Shown: positions 1 through 9,403, counted from the stretch's first letter. The stretch is DNA of 64,000 nt from DUOA01 sp012839095 (GCA_050951505.1 JBMNJE010000011.1:248001-312000), one strand, 5' to 3'. Translations and numbers: made by a program. Notes: generated by a model from the sequence alone, not told the origin.

Positions 1-15
1 ATGGAGGAAGAGAGC

Positions 16-345
16 ATGTTCAAGAAACTTACTGTGATAGTTGATCGCGGCGTGTCAGACGAAGTGATGGATATCGCACGCAGCGCAGGTGTTCGGGGCG
101 GAACCATTCTGCATGGCAGAGGTGCCGGTGCTGATATTGCCACAAAACTGTTTGGTATAGAAATCGAGCCTGAAAAGGAGCTTGTAATAATTCTGACGCC
201 AAACCATTTAATAGACAAGGTTGTAAATGCTTTATCTGAAGGCTTGCAACTGGATGAACCCGGTAAAGGAGTTCTGTTTGTTGAACCTATTCTGGATGCC
301 AGGGGTCTTCTTGAATCAAATGAAATGAATCAGGTAGATAATTAG
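16..345 (+). CDS. P-II-like signalling protein
   Basis: This is a 109-residue protein that resembles the P-II (GlnB) family of small trimeric nitrogen or carbon sensors. The opening beta strand (KKLTVIVDRG), a Gly-rich middle (GTILHGRGAG) and a late strand-helix unit (ELVIILTPN) match the family layout and length. The classical T-loop tyrosine is not obvious, so it may be a P-II-like variant; such variants often sit next to membrane transporters, and any partner would lie left of the window. I chose the ATG at 16 because GGAGG at 4-8 is well placed for it. An in-frame ATG at 1 exists and an upstream extension cannot be excluded. Confidence 0.7.
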   Translation: MFKKLTVIVDRGVSDEVMDIARSAGVRGGTILHGRGAGADIATKLFGIEIEPEKELVIILTPNHLIDKVVNALSEGLQLDEPGKGVLFVEPILDARGLLESNEMNQVDN

Positions 346-384
346 CCATATTTTCCGGATACAACAGGCGCCCGGGAAATATGG
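346..384 (+). other. hairpin directly after the P-II-like gene
   Basis: CCATATTTTCCGG (346-358) pairs with CCGGGAAATATGG (372-384), 13 pairs including one G-T, starting on the base after the stop codon. No T-run follows, so it is more likely an mRNA 3' end stabiliser or processing site than a terminator. Confidence 0.5.
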
Positions 385-401
385 CAGGATAAAGAGCGTG
401 C

Positions 402-449
402 AGGCATCTGGGACGGGAAGACCTGTTTTGGATGCCTTTTCTTCTTTTT
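402..449 (+). terminator. probable intrinsic terminator
   Basis: AGGCATC (402-408) pairs with GATGCCT (431-437), followed by a T-rich tail to 449. The 22-base loop is long and can form a small internal helix. It would end transcription from the P-II-like gene. The rest of the 390-base gap up to 737 is AT-rich and holds two candidate promoters for the transporter operon. Confidence 0.5.
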
Positions 450-491
450 CCGTATGTCATATAATGGAACGGGGAATTGATGCATAAGTTC

Positions 492-520
492 TTGCATTAT
501 AAACAATATATCGGTATAAT
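492..520 (+). promoter_or_regulatory. possible distal promoter of the peptide ABC operon
   Basis: TTGCAT (492-497), a 17-base spacer and a perfect TATAAT (515-520). The -35 match is weak. Use of this site would give a leader of about 210 bases. Confidence 0.35.
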
Positions 521-679
521 GTTATCCTAATAGTGTACACATAATATGAGATTGATAAGCAGAAAAAGAATGAAAATGCAGGATAAGGACACGGTTGAAT
601 GCAATCATTCTTGTATCATTGCAGATTCTCTGTTAAAATAATATATATTTATAAATATATTTACTGATAGAATTATAAC

Positions 680-708
680 TTGAAGGATATATAACTTCAT
701 GTTATAGT
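680..708 (+). promoter_or_regulatory. probable proximal promoter of the peptide ABC operon
   Basis: TTGAAG (680-685), a 17-base spacer and TATAGT (703-708), with AAGGAGG at 723-729 and the receptor ATG at 738. Spacing and position fit a housekeeping sigma-A promoter. Confidence 0.6.
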
Positions 709-737
709 TATAAAAATGCTTTAAGGAGGAGAAAATT

Positions 738-3200
738 ATGAAGATCAAAGCTTTCAAGGGGTCGCTTGCGCTGATAGTGACACTTATATTAATCTTTACA
801 GCAGTAAGCTGTACCCCGACGGCAGTAGATCCGGATCCAACACCCACACCTGCTCCGGCTGAAACACCCGAGCCGACAGACGAGCCGGTGGAAGTTCTTC
901 CCGACCTTCCTGCCGACAGGTATGATGCCAGGGTTACCCCCCGTACAGGCAACAATGCAACCAATCCATTGGTTGTAAGCACAGGCACATTGGACGGCAA
1001 ATTCAGCCCCTTCTTTGCCACATCAGCTTACGACACAGACGTAGTAGGCATGACCCAAATCGGTCTGCTTCATTACAACAAGGACGGGGAACCGGAAGCG
1101 GGAATTGACGTACCCAGCTTTGCTTACGACTACACCATGGAAGTAAGCGCTGATAACACCCTGTCTACCTATACCTTTGTTCTGAAGAATGGAATCACCT
1201 TCTCAGACGGAACACCGGTTACAGCTAAAGACGTTCTGTTCTCCATGTATGTACTGAGTGATCCTGCCTATGATGGTTCTTCCACCTTCTATACAATGAA
1301 AATTCAGGGTATAAATGAATATCGCCTGCAAACAAGCGCCGATGTTCTTAAAACAGTTGATGCCATTCTGGAAGCCGGCATTACGGCCAATGAGGATGGA
1401 ACCTTCACCATAAATCCTGCTGACGGCGTAGCAATGGAAGTACAGGAAAAGTTCTGGAGTTATCTGGACGAAGCCGGTATTAAATTCGCGCAGGAGATTA
1501 TCGATTACGTAAATACTGATTATGCAAGCTATATTGAAAGTTATTTTGCACCTTATACCCCTGACCAGGTAGCAGAAAATTCCAACATGCAGGCAGCATT
1601 CGGCATGGTATTGTGGGGCTTCGGTGAAGTTGATGAAGAAGGAGCCTTCACCGACTCTATGGGTAAAACATATGATCTGACTACAGACACAGTCGATGCC
1701 AAAGTATATTGGGAGAATATTCTGGATGCATATGGATACGACTTAAGCGATGCCGGAATTAACTATGAAAAAGCCGGCGATCTGACCATCCAGGATTATG
1801 TTAAGGAAGCTTATATAGCTGCTGAAGGACAGGTAGAAGGCGGCGTTCCCAGCATTAGCGGAATCACCACCGGAACCGTAACCAGCGATGACGGCGTGGA
1901 AAGAGAATATGTGAAAGTTGTTATCGAAGGCGTGGATCCCACAGCTATCTTCAAACTGGGCGTCTCAGTAACTCCCTTCCATTATTATACCGATGGGTAT
2001 ACAGGTACCTTAAATGAAAACGGAGTGGATACCGGCAGCAAGGAATTCATGGATTTCCTGAAAACCAAGAATGACAGACCGGTTGGTGCCGGCCCGTATG
2101 TATTCCAGGAATACAAAGACAATGTGGTTACCTATACAGCAAATGACGACTTCATGCTTGGTTCTCCCAAGATTCAGACATTCCGCTATCAGGAAATTTC
2201 ATTAGGTGCTGAGCTTGACGCTGTAAAGACAGGTACTGTACACTACTCGGATCCCTCTGCTTCCATGACAATCATTAATGATATAACCTCCGGTGAGGGA
2301 GATTATGCAAAACTTGCCTATACTCTGGTTGACAATGACGGCTACGGTTACATTGGCATACAGGGGCAGGCTATACCCGAGTTTGAAGTAAGAAAAGCTC
2401 TTGCTCATTCCTTTAATGTTCAGCTGTCCATAGACGATTACTATGGTGAGCTTGCAAGTGTAAACTATCGCACAATGACGAAGATCCTCTGGGCTTACCC
2501 GGATAATCCTGAAAACCTCTTCCCCTATGACGGAACAGGTGAGACATCCAAGCAGTTGTTCCTGGAAGCCGGATACATCTATGACGAGGCTAAAAATATC
2601 ATGATGTATCCCGAAGGCCATGAAAAAGAAGGACAACAGGTAACATTTAAGTTCACCCTGCCTTCTGAGGCTAAAGACCATCCGGCAGGCTCCATATTCA
2701 TCGACTCTCAGCAGGTGCTGGAGAAGATTGGTGTAAAGGTTGAGCTGGAATCAGACACAAATCTGCTCTCCAAACTGAGCACCGCATATGAGTCCGGTAT
2801 TCAGGTATGGGCAGCAGCATGGGGCAGCGGCGGTGTTGACCCCGATATGTTCCAGATTTGGTACTCCGATCCGGCAGTAAACCAGGGAACCTCAGCTGCA
2901 AGAAGCGGTCTCTATTATCTGTTTGAGAATGGTAGTGAAGAAGAGAAAGCCATGCTGGTAGAGCTCAATGAACTGATTATGGCCGGACGTTCCACTCTTG
3001 ATCAGGAAGAACGAAAAGCTATCTATAAGAGGGCATTGGAGCTGTCCACTGGTCTGGCAGTTGAGATACCGACCTATCAGAGAAAGAATATGTATGTTTA
3101 CAATAAAGATGTAATTAATAGCGCAAGCCTGTTCAGCGGCGAAGATGTAACACCTTTCCAGAGCCCGCTCAGCTATATCTGGAATGTTGAGCTGAACTGA
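738..3200 (+). CDS. ABC transporter family 5 peptide-binding lipoprotein
   Basis: This is the extracellular receptor of the importer encoded downstream. A signal peptide ends in a lipobox (TAVSC, lipid-anchored Cys25), followed by a Pro/Thr-rich linker to about residue 55. The solute-binding family 5 fold follows (NGITFSDGTPVTAKDVLFSM, and late GVKVELES). At 820 residues it is much longer than usual OppA/DppA proteins (about 530-600). The extra length is mostly an acidic segment at about residues 190-400. AAGGAGG sits upstream of the ATG. The immediate 3' neighbours are both permeases and both ATPases. Oligopeptides are the likely ligand, but nickel or other small solutes cannot be ruled out. 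Confidence 0.88.
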   Translation: MKIKAFKGSLALIVTLILIFTAVSCTPTAVDPDPTPTPAPAETPEPTDEPVEVLPDLPADRYDARVTPRTGNNATNPLVVSTGTLDGKFSPFFATSAYDTDVVGMTQIGLLHYNKDGEPEAGIDVPSFAYDYTMEVSADNTLSTYTFVLKNGITFSDGTPVTAKDVLFSMYVLSDPAYDGSSTFYTMKIQGINEYRLQTSADVLKTVDAILEAGITANEDGTFTINPADGVAMEVQEKFWSYLDEAGIKFAQEIIDYVNTDYASYIESYFAPYTPDQVAENSNMQAAFGMVLWGFGEVDEEGAFTDSMGKTYDLTTDTVDAKVYWENILDAYGYDLSDAGINYEKAGDLTIQDYVKEAYIAAEGQVEGGVPSISGITTGTVTSDDGVEREYVKVVIEGVDPTAIFKLGVSVTPFHYYTDGYTGTLNENGVDTGSKEFMDFLKTKNDRPVGAGPYVFQEYKDNVVTYTANDDFMLGSPKIQTFRYQEISLGAELDAVKTGTVHYSDPSASMTIINDITSGEGDYAKLAYTLVDNDGYGYIGIQGQAIPEFEVRKALAHSFNVQLSIDDYYGELASVNYRTMTKILWAYPDNPENLFPYDGTGETSKQLFLEAGYIYDEAKNIMMYPEGHEKEGQQVTFKFTLPSEAKDHPAGSIFIDSQQVLEKIGVKVELESDTNLLSKLSTAYESGIQVWAAAWGSGGVDPDMFQIWYSDPAVNQGTSAARSGLYYLFENGSEEEKAMLVELNELIMAGRSTLDQEERKAIYKRALELSTGLAVEIPTYQRKNMYVYNKDVINSASLFSGEDVTPFQSPLSYIWNVELN

Positions 3201-3229
3201 TTAATTGAGATAAAGTAGTTGGAAACAAG

Positions 3230-3266
3230 GGTACAAGGCTTGAATATCTTATTTAAGCCTTGTACC
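3230..3266 (+). promoter_or_regulatory. intercistronic hairpin between receptor and permease genes
   Basis: A perfect 12-pair stem, GGTACAAGGCTT (3230-3241) with AAGCCTTGTACC (3255-3266), has a 13-base loop and no T-run. It probably protects the receptor mRNA end or limits read-through, giving more receptor than membrane subunits. Confidence 0.65.
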
Positions 3267-3291
3267 ACTTCTTAAGGGATTGAGGATAGTT

Positions 3292-4290
3292 ATGTGGAAA
3301 TATTTTCTTAGAAGAATTGCATTGTCCTTGCTTATATTGTTAGGTGTATCGGCATTAATCTATCTGCTTTCCATGCTGATGCCTGCTGACTATATTGACA
3401 ATCAGACAGCAGCTGCCCTGCAAAGCGGAGCCATGACCATGGAAGACGTCCAGCGCCTGAAGGAGCTGTATGGACTTGCTGACAAAAGCTTTACCGGTAT
3501 AATTAAGAGCTATATGGCATGGCTGACCAGTACAATGAAAGGGGATCTTGGATATTCATTCCTGTATGGAAAGCCTGTTACAGCTGTATTGTCCGATTAT
3601 ATATGGATATCCTTTGCAATTGCTTTTATCTCATATTTGCTGCAGATAATCATTGGCATACCAATGGGGATCAAGGCATCTGTCAATCAATACAGTGCAT
3701 ATGACTATACTGTATCGGTATTTGCCATGATGGGCACGGCTTTGCCTTCTTTCTTTCTGTCAGCATTGTTTATGAATGTCTTTGCAATACGGCTGGGTAT
3801 CCTGCCATTGCAGGGTCTGACCACAGCAACTAAAATCTTTGCAAAAGATGCACATCTGCAGATATTTTTTGATAAGGCATGGCATCTGGTGATGCCTATA
3901 TCAGTGCTCACACTGTTAAGTGTCGGAGGTACCATGAGGTTTACCAGAACCAATATGCTTGAGGTATTGGGTTCTGACTATATCAGAACTGCCCGTGCCA
4001 AGGGTTTATCCGAACCGGTTGTAGTTTACAAACATGCATTCAGAAATACAATGATACCACTGGTTACATCCCTTTCCGGTATGCTGCCCGGTCTGTTTGG
4101 CGGTGCAATGATAACAGAAACCGTTTTTGCCATCCCAGGTATTGGCTATATGGCCCTGAGGGCTACTCAGCAGGGAGATATTCCTTTTATCATGGGTTAT
4201 AATATGTTTTTATCCATCCTCACCGTGGCAGGTATGCTGATATCGGATATAATGTACATGGTGGTTGACCCCCGTGTCAAACTATCTTAA
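3292..4290 (+). CDS. peptide ABC transporter permease, DppB/OppB type
   Basis: This 332-residue integral membrane subunit belongs to the binding-protein-dependent permease family. It has an N-terminal helix (FLRRIALSLLILLGVSALIYLL), several further hydrophobic segments and the cytoplasmic coupling loop TARAKGLSEPVVVYKHAFRN near the C-terminus that contacts the ATPases. I prefer ATG 3292, with TGAGGA at 3281-3286, over the in-frame TTG at 3280, which has its Shine-Dalgarno too close. It is the second gene of the importer operon. Confidence 0.88.
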   Translation: MWKYFLRRIALSLLILLGVSALIYLLSMLMPADYIDNQTAAALQSGAMTMEDVQRLKELYGLADKSFTGIIKSYMAWLTSTMKGDLGYSFLYGKPVTAVLSDYIWISFAIAFISYLLQIIIGIPMGIKASVNQYSAYDYTVSVFAMMGTALPSFFLSALFMNVFAIRLGILPLQGLTTATKIFAKDAHLQIFFDKAWHLVMPISVLTLLSVGGTMRFTRTNMLEVLGSDYIRTARAKGLSEPVVVYKHAFRNTMIPLVTSLSGMLPGLFGGAMITETVFAIPGIGYMALRATQQGDIPFIMGYNMFLSILTVAGMLISDIMYMVVDPRVKLS

Positions 4291-4311
4291 GGGGTGTAAG
4301 GGGTGAAAAAA

Positions 4312-5385
4312 ATGGCAGTAGATAAGGAAAAAGACATTATAATAAATAGCAACGAAGAAAACAATGACCATGCTGAACTGGCTGCAGCTCAGCATTTCAA
4401 AGTGATTTCTCCTGGACGTATGGTGGCCAAACGATTTTTCAAAAGCAAATTGTCAATCGTAGGACTGGCCATGATAATATTTTTGTTTTTATTTTCATTT
4501 GTCGGCCCCCTGATTGTAGACGCCACATGGGGCTATAAGGAGACACAGGTTTTTAAAATAGAGCGTAATTCTGATATGATTACCAAAGCTGAATTTCCCG
4601 GACCGGATGGAAAAGAATACACTTACTATGACAAATCCCAGACGCTGGTAATCTTTAAGGCACCGCCTTCTGCTGAACATTGGCTCGGCACAGACACGTC
4701 TGGTTTCGATATATTTACCCGCCTCATGTATGGCGGCCGGATATCACTGGTGATATCATTTATAGTAATTTTTCTGGAAACAGTGATAGGAGTAATCTTG
4801 GGCGGATTAGCCGGTTACTTTGGCAAATGGGTGGATCAACTGGTAATGAGAATCGTCGATATATTTGCCTGTTTACCGGGCTTGCCCATTCTGCTGGTGC
4901 TTTCAGCTACCATAAACTCAATTGAAAGCATACCGGCGGAGCACCGTATTTATTACCTGATGGCTTTTTTGACTCTCATGGGTTGGACAGGCACCGCTCG
5001 TATAGTAAGGGGCCAGATTCTGATGTTAAGAGAGCAGGAATATATGATGGCTGCGGAAACTACAGGCATCCGGGCATTTCACCGTATTTTCAGACATCTT
5101 GTACCAAACGCGATGCCGCAGTTGATTGTCACCGCTACTTTGGGTCTCGGCGGAGTTATTCTCTACGAGTCAACTCTGTCTTATCTGGGTCTGGGAGTTC
5201 CCTTTCCCCGAGCAGCCTGGGGCTCCATGATAGCACTTGCAGATCCGTCGAAAGGACAGGAAATCCTGGCCAATTATCCAAATATGTGGGTTCCTGCAGG
5301 ATTGTTAATAGTAATTGCAGTTTTGGGATTCAGCTTTATCGGTGATGGTCTCAGAGACGCATTTGATCCCAGAATGAAAAGGTAG
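4312..5385 (+). CDS. peptide ABC transporter permease, DppC/OppC type
   Basis: This is the second membrane subunit, 357 residues. About 40 hydrophilic N-terminal residues precede the first membrane helix (SIVGLAMIIFLFLFSFVGPL), as is usual for OppC. An extracytoplasmic loop leads into HWLGTDTSGFDIFTRLMYGG, a sequence typical of this family, and the coupling loop AAETTGIRAFHRIFRHLVPN lies near the C-terminus. ATG 4312 has AAGGGG at a good distance. The in-frame GTG at 4303 overlaps that site. Only about 20 bases separate it from the preceding gene. Confidence 0.88.
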   Translation: MAVDKEKDIIINSNEENNDHAELAAAQHFKVISPGRMVAKRFFKSKLSIVGLAMIIFLFLFSFVGPLIVDATWGYKETQVFKIERNSDMITKAEFPGPDGKEYTYYDKSQTLVIFKAPPSAEHWLGTDTSGFDIFTRLMYGGRISLVISFIVIFLETVIGVILGGLAGYFGKWVDQLVMRIVDIFACLPGLPILLVLSATINSIESIPAEHRIYYLMAFLTLMGWTGTARIVRGQILMLREQEYMMAAETTGIRAFHRIFRHLVPNAMPQLIVTATLGLGGVILYESTLSYLGLGVPFPRAAWGSMIALADPSKGQEILANYPNMWVPAGLLIVIAVLGFSFIGDGLRDAFDPRMKR

Positions 5386-5393
5386 GTGGAACC

Positions 5394-6623
5394 ATGGGTT
5401 TACTGGATATGTTAAAACGCAGAAAAGTTGAAGGCACAGAAGACCTTGATAATACAATGTATCTGACTCTGCGCGAAGAAAGACGCATAAGCAGAGAAAA
5501 CAGAAAGATAATGAAACAATATGAAAGAGAAAAAAACAGGAAGAATGTACCTGAGGAAGAGTATCTTACACAGATGAGGGATCCTTCCAATGTAGTTGAG
5601 TTCGATAATCTCCACACCTATTTCTTCACAGACCTGGGTACAGTAAAGTCTGTAAACGGAGTTACCTTTGATATACCACAAGGGAAGATAGTAGGTGTGG
5701 TTGGAGAATCCGGCTGCGGCAAGTCGGTTACCAGTCTTTCACTCATGCAGCTTGTTCAGGCACCACAGGGACAGATTGTGGAAGGCAGCATTCGATATCA
5801 GGATATCAATGGCAAGTGTTATGAGATAACAAAAATGCCCAGGGATAAAATGCTGGAAATCCGCGGCAAGGAAATATCAATGATATTCCAGGAGCCAATG
5901 ACCAGCTTAAATCCCGTATTCAAAATAGGAGAACAGATGGATGAGGTAGTTCTTCTGCATACAAAAGGAGCAACCTCCGAATCCGCAAAAGCCAGGTCCA
6001 TTGAGATGCTCAATCTTGTGGGAATTGCAGATGTGGAAAAGGTATACAACAGCTATCCCCATGAGCTTTCCGGCGGAATGCGGCAGCGTGTTATGATAGC
6101 TATGGCCTTGTCCTGTGATCCCAGGTTAATAATTGCTGATGAACCTACTACCGCACTGGATGTTACCATTCAGGCCCAGATACTGGAGCTTTTGCGGGAT
6201 GTTAAGGATAAAATAAATGGAAGCATAATGCTGATTACCCATGATCTGGGAGTTATAGCTGAGATGGCCGATTATGTTGTGGTTATGTATGCAGGCAGAA
6301 TAATTGAGCAGGGAACTGTAAGAGAGATCTTTCACAATCCCAAGCACCCCTATACCATCGGTCTGATGAAATCAAAGCCAAGCGGCGATACGAAGGACAA
6401 CCGCTTGTACAGCATCAGAGGACAGGTGCCGAATCCTATAAACATGCCTGATTATTGTTATTTCTGCAACCGATGTGACTATGCAATGAATGTTTGTTGG
6501 AAAGAATACCCTGATATTGTAGAGTTTTCTGAAAGCCATTCAGCGGCCTGTCATTTGTACTATGGTGAAGGCTTGGAGGAGCAGAAAAAGAGAAGAGTCG
6601 AGGTAGAAAATAATGGCAATTGA
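5394..6623 (+). CDS. peptide ABC transporter ATP-binding protein, DppD/OppD type
   Basis: This is one of two ATPases that power the importer. It has Walker A GESGCGKS (residues 104-111), the ABC signature LSGGMRQRV (about 225-233) and Walker B LIIADEP followed by TTALDV. A charged extension of about 65 residues precedes the ATPase fold, longer than in typical OppD. The C-terminal oligopeptide-type domain carries Cys in the pattern C-x5-C-x6-C-x17-C plus one extra Cys, which could hold an iron-sulfur cluster as described for some OppD proteins. It overlaps the next gene by 11 bases. Confidence 0.9.
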   Translation: MGLLDMLKRRKVEGTEDLDNTMYLTLREERRISRENRKIMKQYEREKNRKNVPEEEYLTQMRDPSNVVEFDNLHTYFFTDLGTVKSVNGVTFDIPQGKIVGVVGESGCGKSVTSLSLMQLVQAPQGQIVEGSIRYQDINGKCYEITKMPRDKMLEIRGKEISMIFQEPMTSLNPVFKIGEQMDEVVLLHTKGATSESAKARSIEMLNLVGIADVEKVYNSYPHELSGGMRQRVMIAMALSCDPRLIIADEPTTALDVTIQAQILELLRDVKDKINGSIMLITHDLGVIAEMADYVVVMYAGRIIEQGTVREIFHNPKHPYTIGLMKSKPSGDTKDNRLYSIRGQVPNPINMPDYCYFCNRCDYAMNVCWKEYPDIVEFSESHSAACHLYYGEGLEEQKKRRVEVENNGN

Positions 6624-7617
6624 AATGATGGAGTATGCAAACAATAGCGATAATATACTGGAAGTATACAATCTGAAGAAGTACTACCCCATCTCCAAGT
6701 TTGTTCTTGGCAAGAGCAGATCCTATGTCAAGGCTGTTGATGATGTTTCATTTTCCATTAAACGGGGAACCACGATGGGGCTTGTAGGTGAATCCGGATG
6801 CGGTAAGACAACCGTTGGACGCACTATCCTGAGATTGCATGAGGTTACTGACGGAAAAGTTTTCTTTGAAGGCAGGGATCTTTCCAAAATACCTCCCGCA
6901 AGGCTCAGAAAGATGCGGCCGCAAATGCAGATGATATTCCAGGATCCATATTCAAGCTTGTCACCGCGCATGCCTATAGGGGAGATTATCGGTGAAGCCG
7001 TAAAAGAACATAAAATTGTGCCCAAATCCGAATACCGGGCATATATTCTTAAGGTTATGCGGGATTGTGGATTGCAGCCTCATTTTTATTATCGCTATCC
7101 CCATGAGTTCTCAGGCGGGCAGAGACAGAGAATCAGCATCGCCAGGGCAGTAGCTTTAAAGCCGAAGTTTATCATATGTGATGAGCCTCTGAGCGCGCTT
7201 GATGTATCCATTCAGGCACAGATTATCAATCTGATGAAGGATCTGCAGGAGCAGTACGGATACACATATTTATTTATATCCCACGATCTTTCGGTTGTGG
7301 AATACCTGTCGGACACCATAGGCGTGATGTATTTGGGCAGCATGATGGAAATGGGCGACAAGAAGAAAATCTTTGCCAACCCCATGCATCCCTATACAAA
7401 GGCCCTTTTATCCGCTGTGCCTGTATCCAACCCGGATGTAAAGATGAACAGAATTATCCTGGAGGGGGATATCCCCAGCCCTGTCAATCCACCGTCAGGC
7501 TGCAAATTCCGTACCAGATGTCCAAATGCCATGCCGATATGTGCTGAAAAGGCTCCTGTTTTCAAAGAGTATGAGGAAAACCACAAGGTTGCATGTCATT
7601 TGTACAGCCAGGATTAG
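6613..7617 (+). CDS. peptide ABC transporter ATP-binding protein, DppF/OppF type
   Basis: This is the partner ATPase, 334 residues. Walker A is GESGCGKT (about residues 59-66), the signature is FSGGQRQRI and Walker B is FIICDEP followed by LSALDVS. The C-terminal domain again has four Cys (C-x5-C-x6-C-x18-C, in GCKFRTRC and later). The start lies inside the end of the upstream ATPase gene in another frame, which implies translational coupling. The pair completes a standard two-ATPase peptide importer. Confidence 0.9.
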   Translation: MAIEMMEYANNSDNILEVYNLKKYYPISKFVLGKSRSYVKAVDDVSFSIKRGTTMGLVGESGCGKTTVGRTILRLHEVTDGKVFFEGRDLSKIPPARLRKMRPQMQMIFQDPYSSLSPRMPIGEIIGEAVKEHKIVPKSEYRAYILKVMRDCGLQPHFYYRYPHEFSGGQRQRISIARAVALKPKFIICDEPLSALDVSIQAQIINLMKDLQEQYGYTYLFISHDLSVVEYLSDTIGVMYLGSMMEMGDKKKIFANPMHPYTKALLSAVPVSNPDVKMNRIILEGDIPSPVNPPSGCKFRTRCPNAMPICAEKAPVFKEYEENHKVACHLYSQD

Positions 7618-7631
7618 ATTGGATGTTATAA

Positions 7632-7907
7632 ATGAAAAAAAAGAAAAGAACAACAGATTTTGTTGATGATGGCAGGGTAATAGCCAATATGAATATAGAC
7701 GGCATGCCCCGATCCTTAATAAGGCGGACTGCCTTTGACGAATTTGGAAAGAAAAAGGAAAAAAAGGATACGATCCAACTTACAAAAGAGGAACGCAGAA
7801 GTATTGTACTGGGTACGGTTGCTTCTCATCTTTTGTTCGCAATTATTGTTTTTGGTTCGTTTGCCTTGTTTATATTATTCTGCATTAAAGTATGGTTTCG
7901 CCAGTAA
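7632..7907 (+). CDS. small single-pass membrane protein of the peptide ABC operon
   Basis: This is a 91-residue protein of unknown function. Residues 1-56 are very basic and polar (it begins MKKKKRTTDF). Residues about 57-86 form one hydrophobic helix (SHLLFAIIVFGSFALFILF) and the tail is basic. There is no lipobox or cleavable signal, so the N-terminus probably stays in the cytoplasm. It starts 14 bases after the second ATPase gene, so it is co-transcribed and may be an accessory subunit or assembly factor of the importer. That role is inferred from position only. Confidence 0.65.
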   Translation: MKKKKRTTDFVDDGRVIANMNIDGMPRSLIRRTAFDEFGKKKEKKDTIQLTKEERRSIVLGTVASHLLFAIIVFGSFALFILFCIKVWFRQ

Positions 7908-7944
7908 AGGCCGTACTCGTACCAACTAGGGGGAAAACACTGAC

Positions 7945-9390
7945 ATGAAAAGAAATGGAAAATTGCACCGCATGACAGCCCTGGCAGTGCTGATAGCAGT
8001 CAGCATTCTATTAGGCTCCTGCAGAGTCAGCGACAATGTGGCAGACCCGGGTTCCTGGGGTTATGACTGTACAGTTATATATGATGCTCTGGGCGGGCTT
8101 GTTAATTCACGTGAAATCCGTGAGACTTATTATATGACCAACTCTTATATTTTTAAACCGTCAGGCACCACCAATATGCTTATTGAACCTGTGAAAGATG
8201 GTTATATACTTGCCGGATGGTATACTGCCAAAGAGGATATAACAGATAAAGATGGGAATATAGTAGGATATTCCTTCAGAGCAGAAGACAGATGGGATTT
8301 TGACGAGGACAGGGTCCAGGGCGACATGACCCTCTATGCCCGATGGATCCCTCAGGCAAAAGTTGATTACGTGGATGCAGAAACAGGGGAGGTTTTGTTT
8401 ACCAAGAACATAACCACTGATTCGCCGATCCAACCCTTATCAGGAGCGGCAGAAAGGCTCATAGCTAAAAGTGGTTATTCTTTTGCCGGTTACTTTGCCG
8501 ATCGCGAAGGCAAAGTTCCCTATGATTTTACGGAATACACCCATCAGGAACTTATTCCTTCCAACGAAGAAATCTATGCTCAGCTGTATGAAGAGTTCCC
8601 ACAGTATATCAGAAAGGTGGAATATACAGCTCCGTCGGAAGAAGAAATAAGTACGGAGACGGATACATCAGACTTGTTTATCAATAAACTGGGATATGAG
8701 ATTACAACTGATGACCCTGCAGCCAGAGAAGAAATAGCCAGGCGCAAGGATAGAATTATTGAGGAACATATTCAGCACTATGAAAAAAATACAGTCGACA
8801 AGGTTGTATATCTGCTGTATGAAACGGGCAGCTTTGTACGTGTTACCAGCCTGGATGATTTGAAACAGGGAAGTAAATATGGATTTTTTGAGACGGATAC
8901 TTCCGGTAATCCTATTGAAGGTTATGTAATAAACAGCGATCTTGATTTCAGCGGTATATTGCTTGAACCTCTTGAAAAATTCAGCGGTGAGATACGTGGA
9001 AACGGTCATACCCTGAGAAACATGACCATTCGTGTCAACAGCAGAAAGATTGATACGGATACCAGTAAGGAAATTGGATTGTTCCGGATACTGGATGGAG
9101 CCTATATCGAAAATCTGACCTTTGAGAATATGAAGGTAAACATGAACATAAATTCCGGTATTAATGTAACTGCAGGCGCTCTTGCTGCGCAGGCAAACGG
9201 TTCGGAACTGAAGAATGTCACCTTTAAAGGCTTGACTATAGATACCGGAAGAGGCGATGATGGTGAGGCCGAGTATCGGATAGGCGACCTGTTTGGAACT
9301 CAGAGAAATAACAAACTGGAAAATTTAACAGGGACGGACATTACGATTAATGCATCCGAGCACGCACAGATTGAACTGATATTGGAGTAA
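7945..9390 (+). CDS. surface lipoprotein with InlB B-type repeats
   Basis: This 481-residue lipoprotein has a signal peptide ending in the lipobox LLGSC. Two repeat units of the InlB B-repeat (Listeria-Bacteroides) kind follow. The first runs from TVIYDALGG through LAGWYT to LYARW (about residues 33-133), and the second from KVDYVDAETG to EIYAQLYEEF. The C-terminal part has short beta-strand repeats with GLUG-like character (IENLTFENMKVN, ELKNVTFKGLTI), suggesting a small beta-helix. It is the last gene of the peptide ABC operon and precedes a strong terminator. It may help bind or present substrate at the cell surface. Confidence 0.75.
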   Translation: MKRNGKLHRMTALAVLIAVSILLGSCRVSDNVADPGSWGYDCTVIYDALGGLVNSREIRETYYMTNSYIFKPSGTTNMLIEPVKDGYILAGWYTAKEDITDKDGNIVGYSFRAEDRWDFDEDRVQGDMTLYARWIPQAKVDYVDAETGEVLFTKNITTDSPIQPLSGAAERLIAKSGYSFAGYFADREGKVPYDFTEYTHQELIPSNEEIYAQLYEEFPQYIRKVEYTAPSEEEISTETDTSDLFINKLGYEITTDDPAAREEIARRKDRIIEEHIQHYEKNTVDKVVYLLYETGSFVRVTSLDDLKQGSKYGFFETDTSGNPIEGYVINSDLDFSGILLEPLEKFSGEIRGNGHTLRNMTIRVNSRKIDTDTSKEIGLFRILDGAYIENLTFENMKVNMNINSGINVTAGALAAQANGSELKNVTFKGLTIDTGRGDDGEAEYRIGDLFGTQRNNKLENLTGTDITINASEHAQIELILE

Positions 9391-9403
9391 AGAAATATAT
9401 ATA

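Noticed and set aside
605..1021. 138-codon open frame antisense to the receptor start
   Set aside because: Its Gly/Ser/Val-rich stretch is the complement of the Pro/Thr linker in the lipoprotein.
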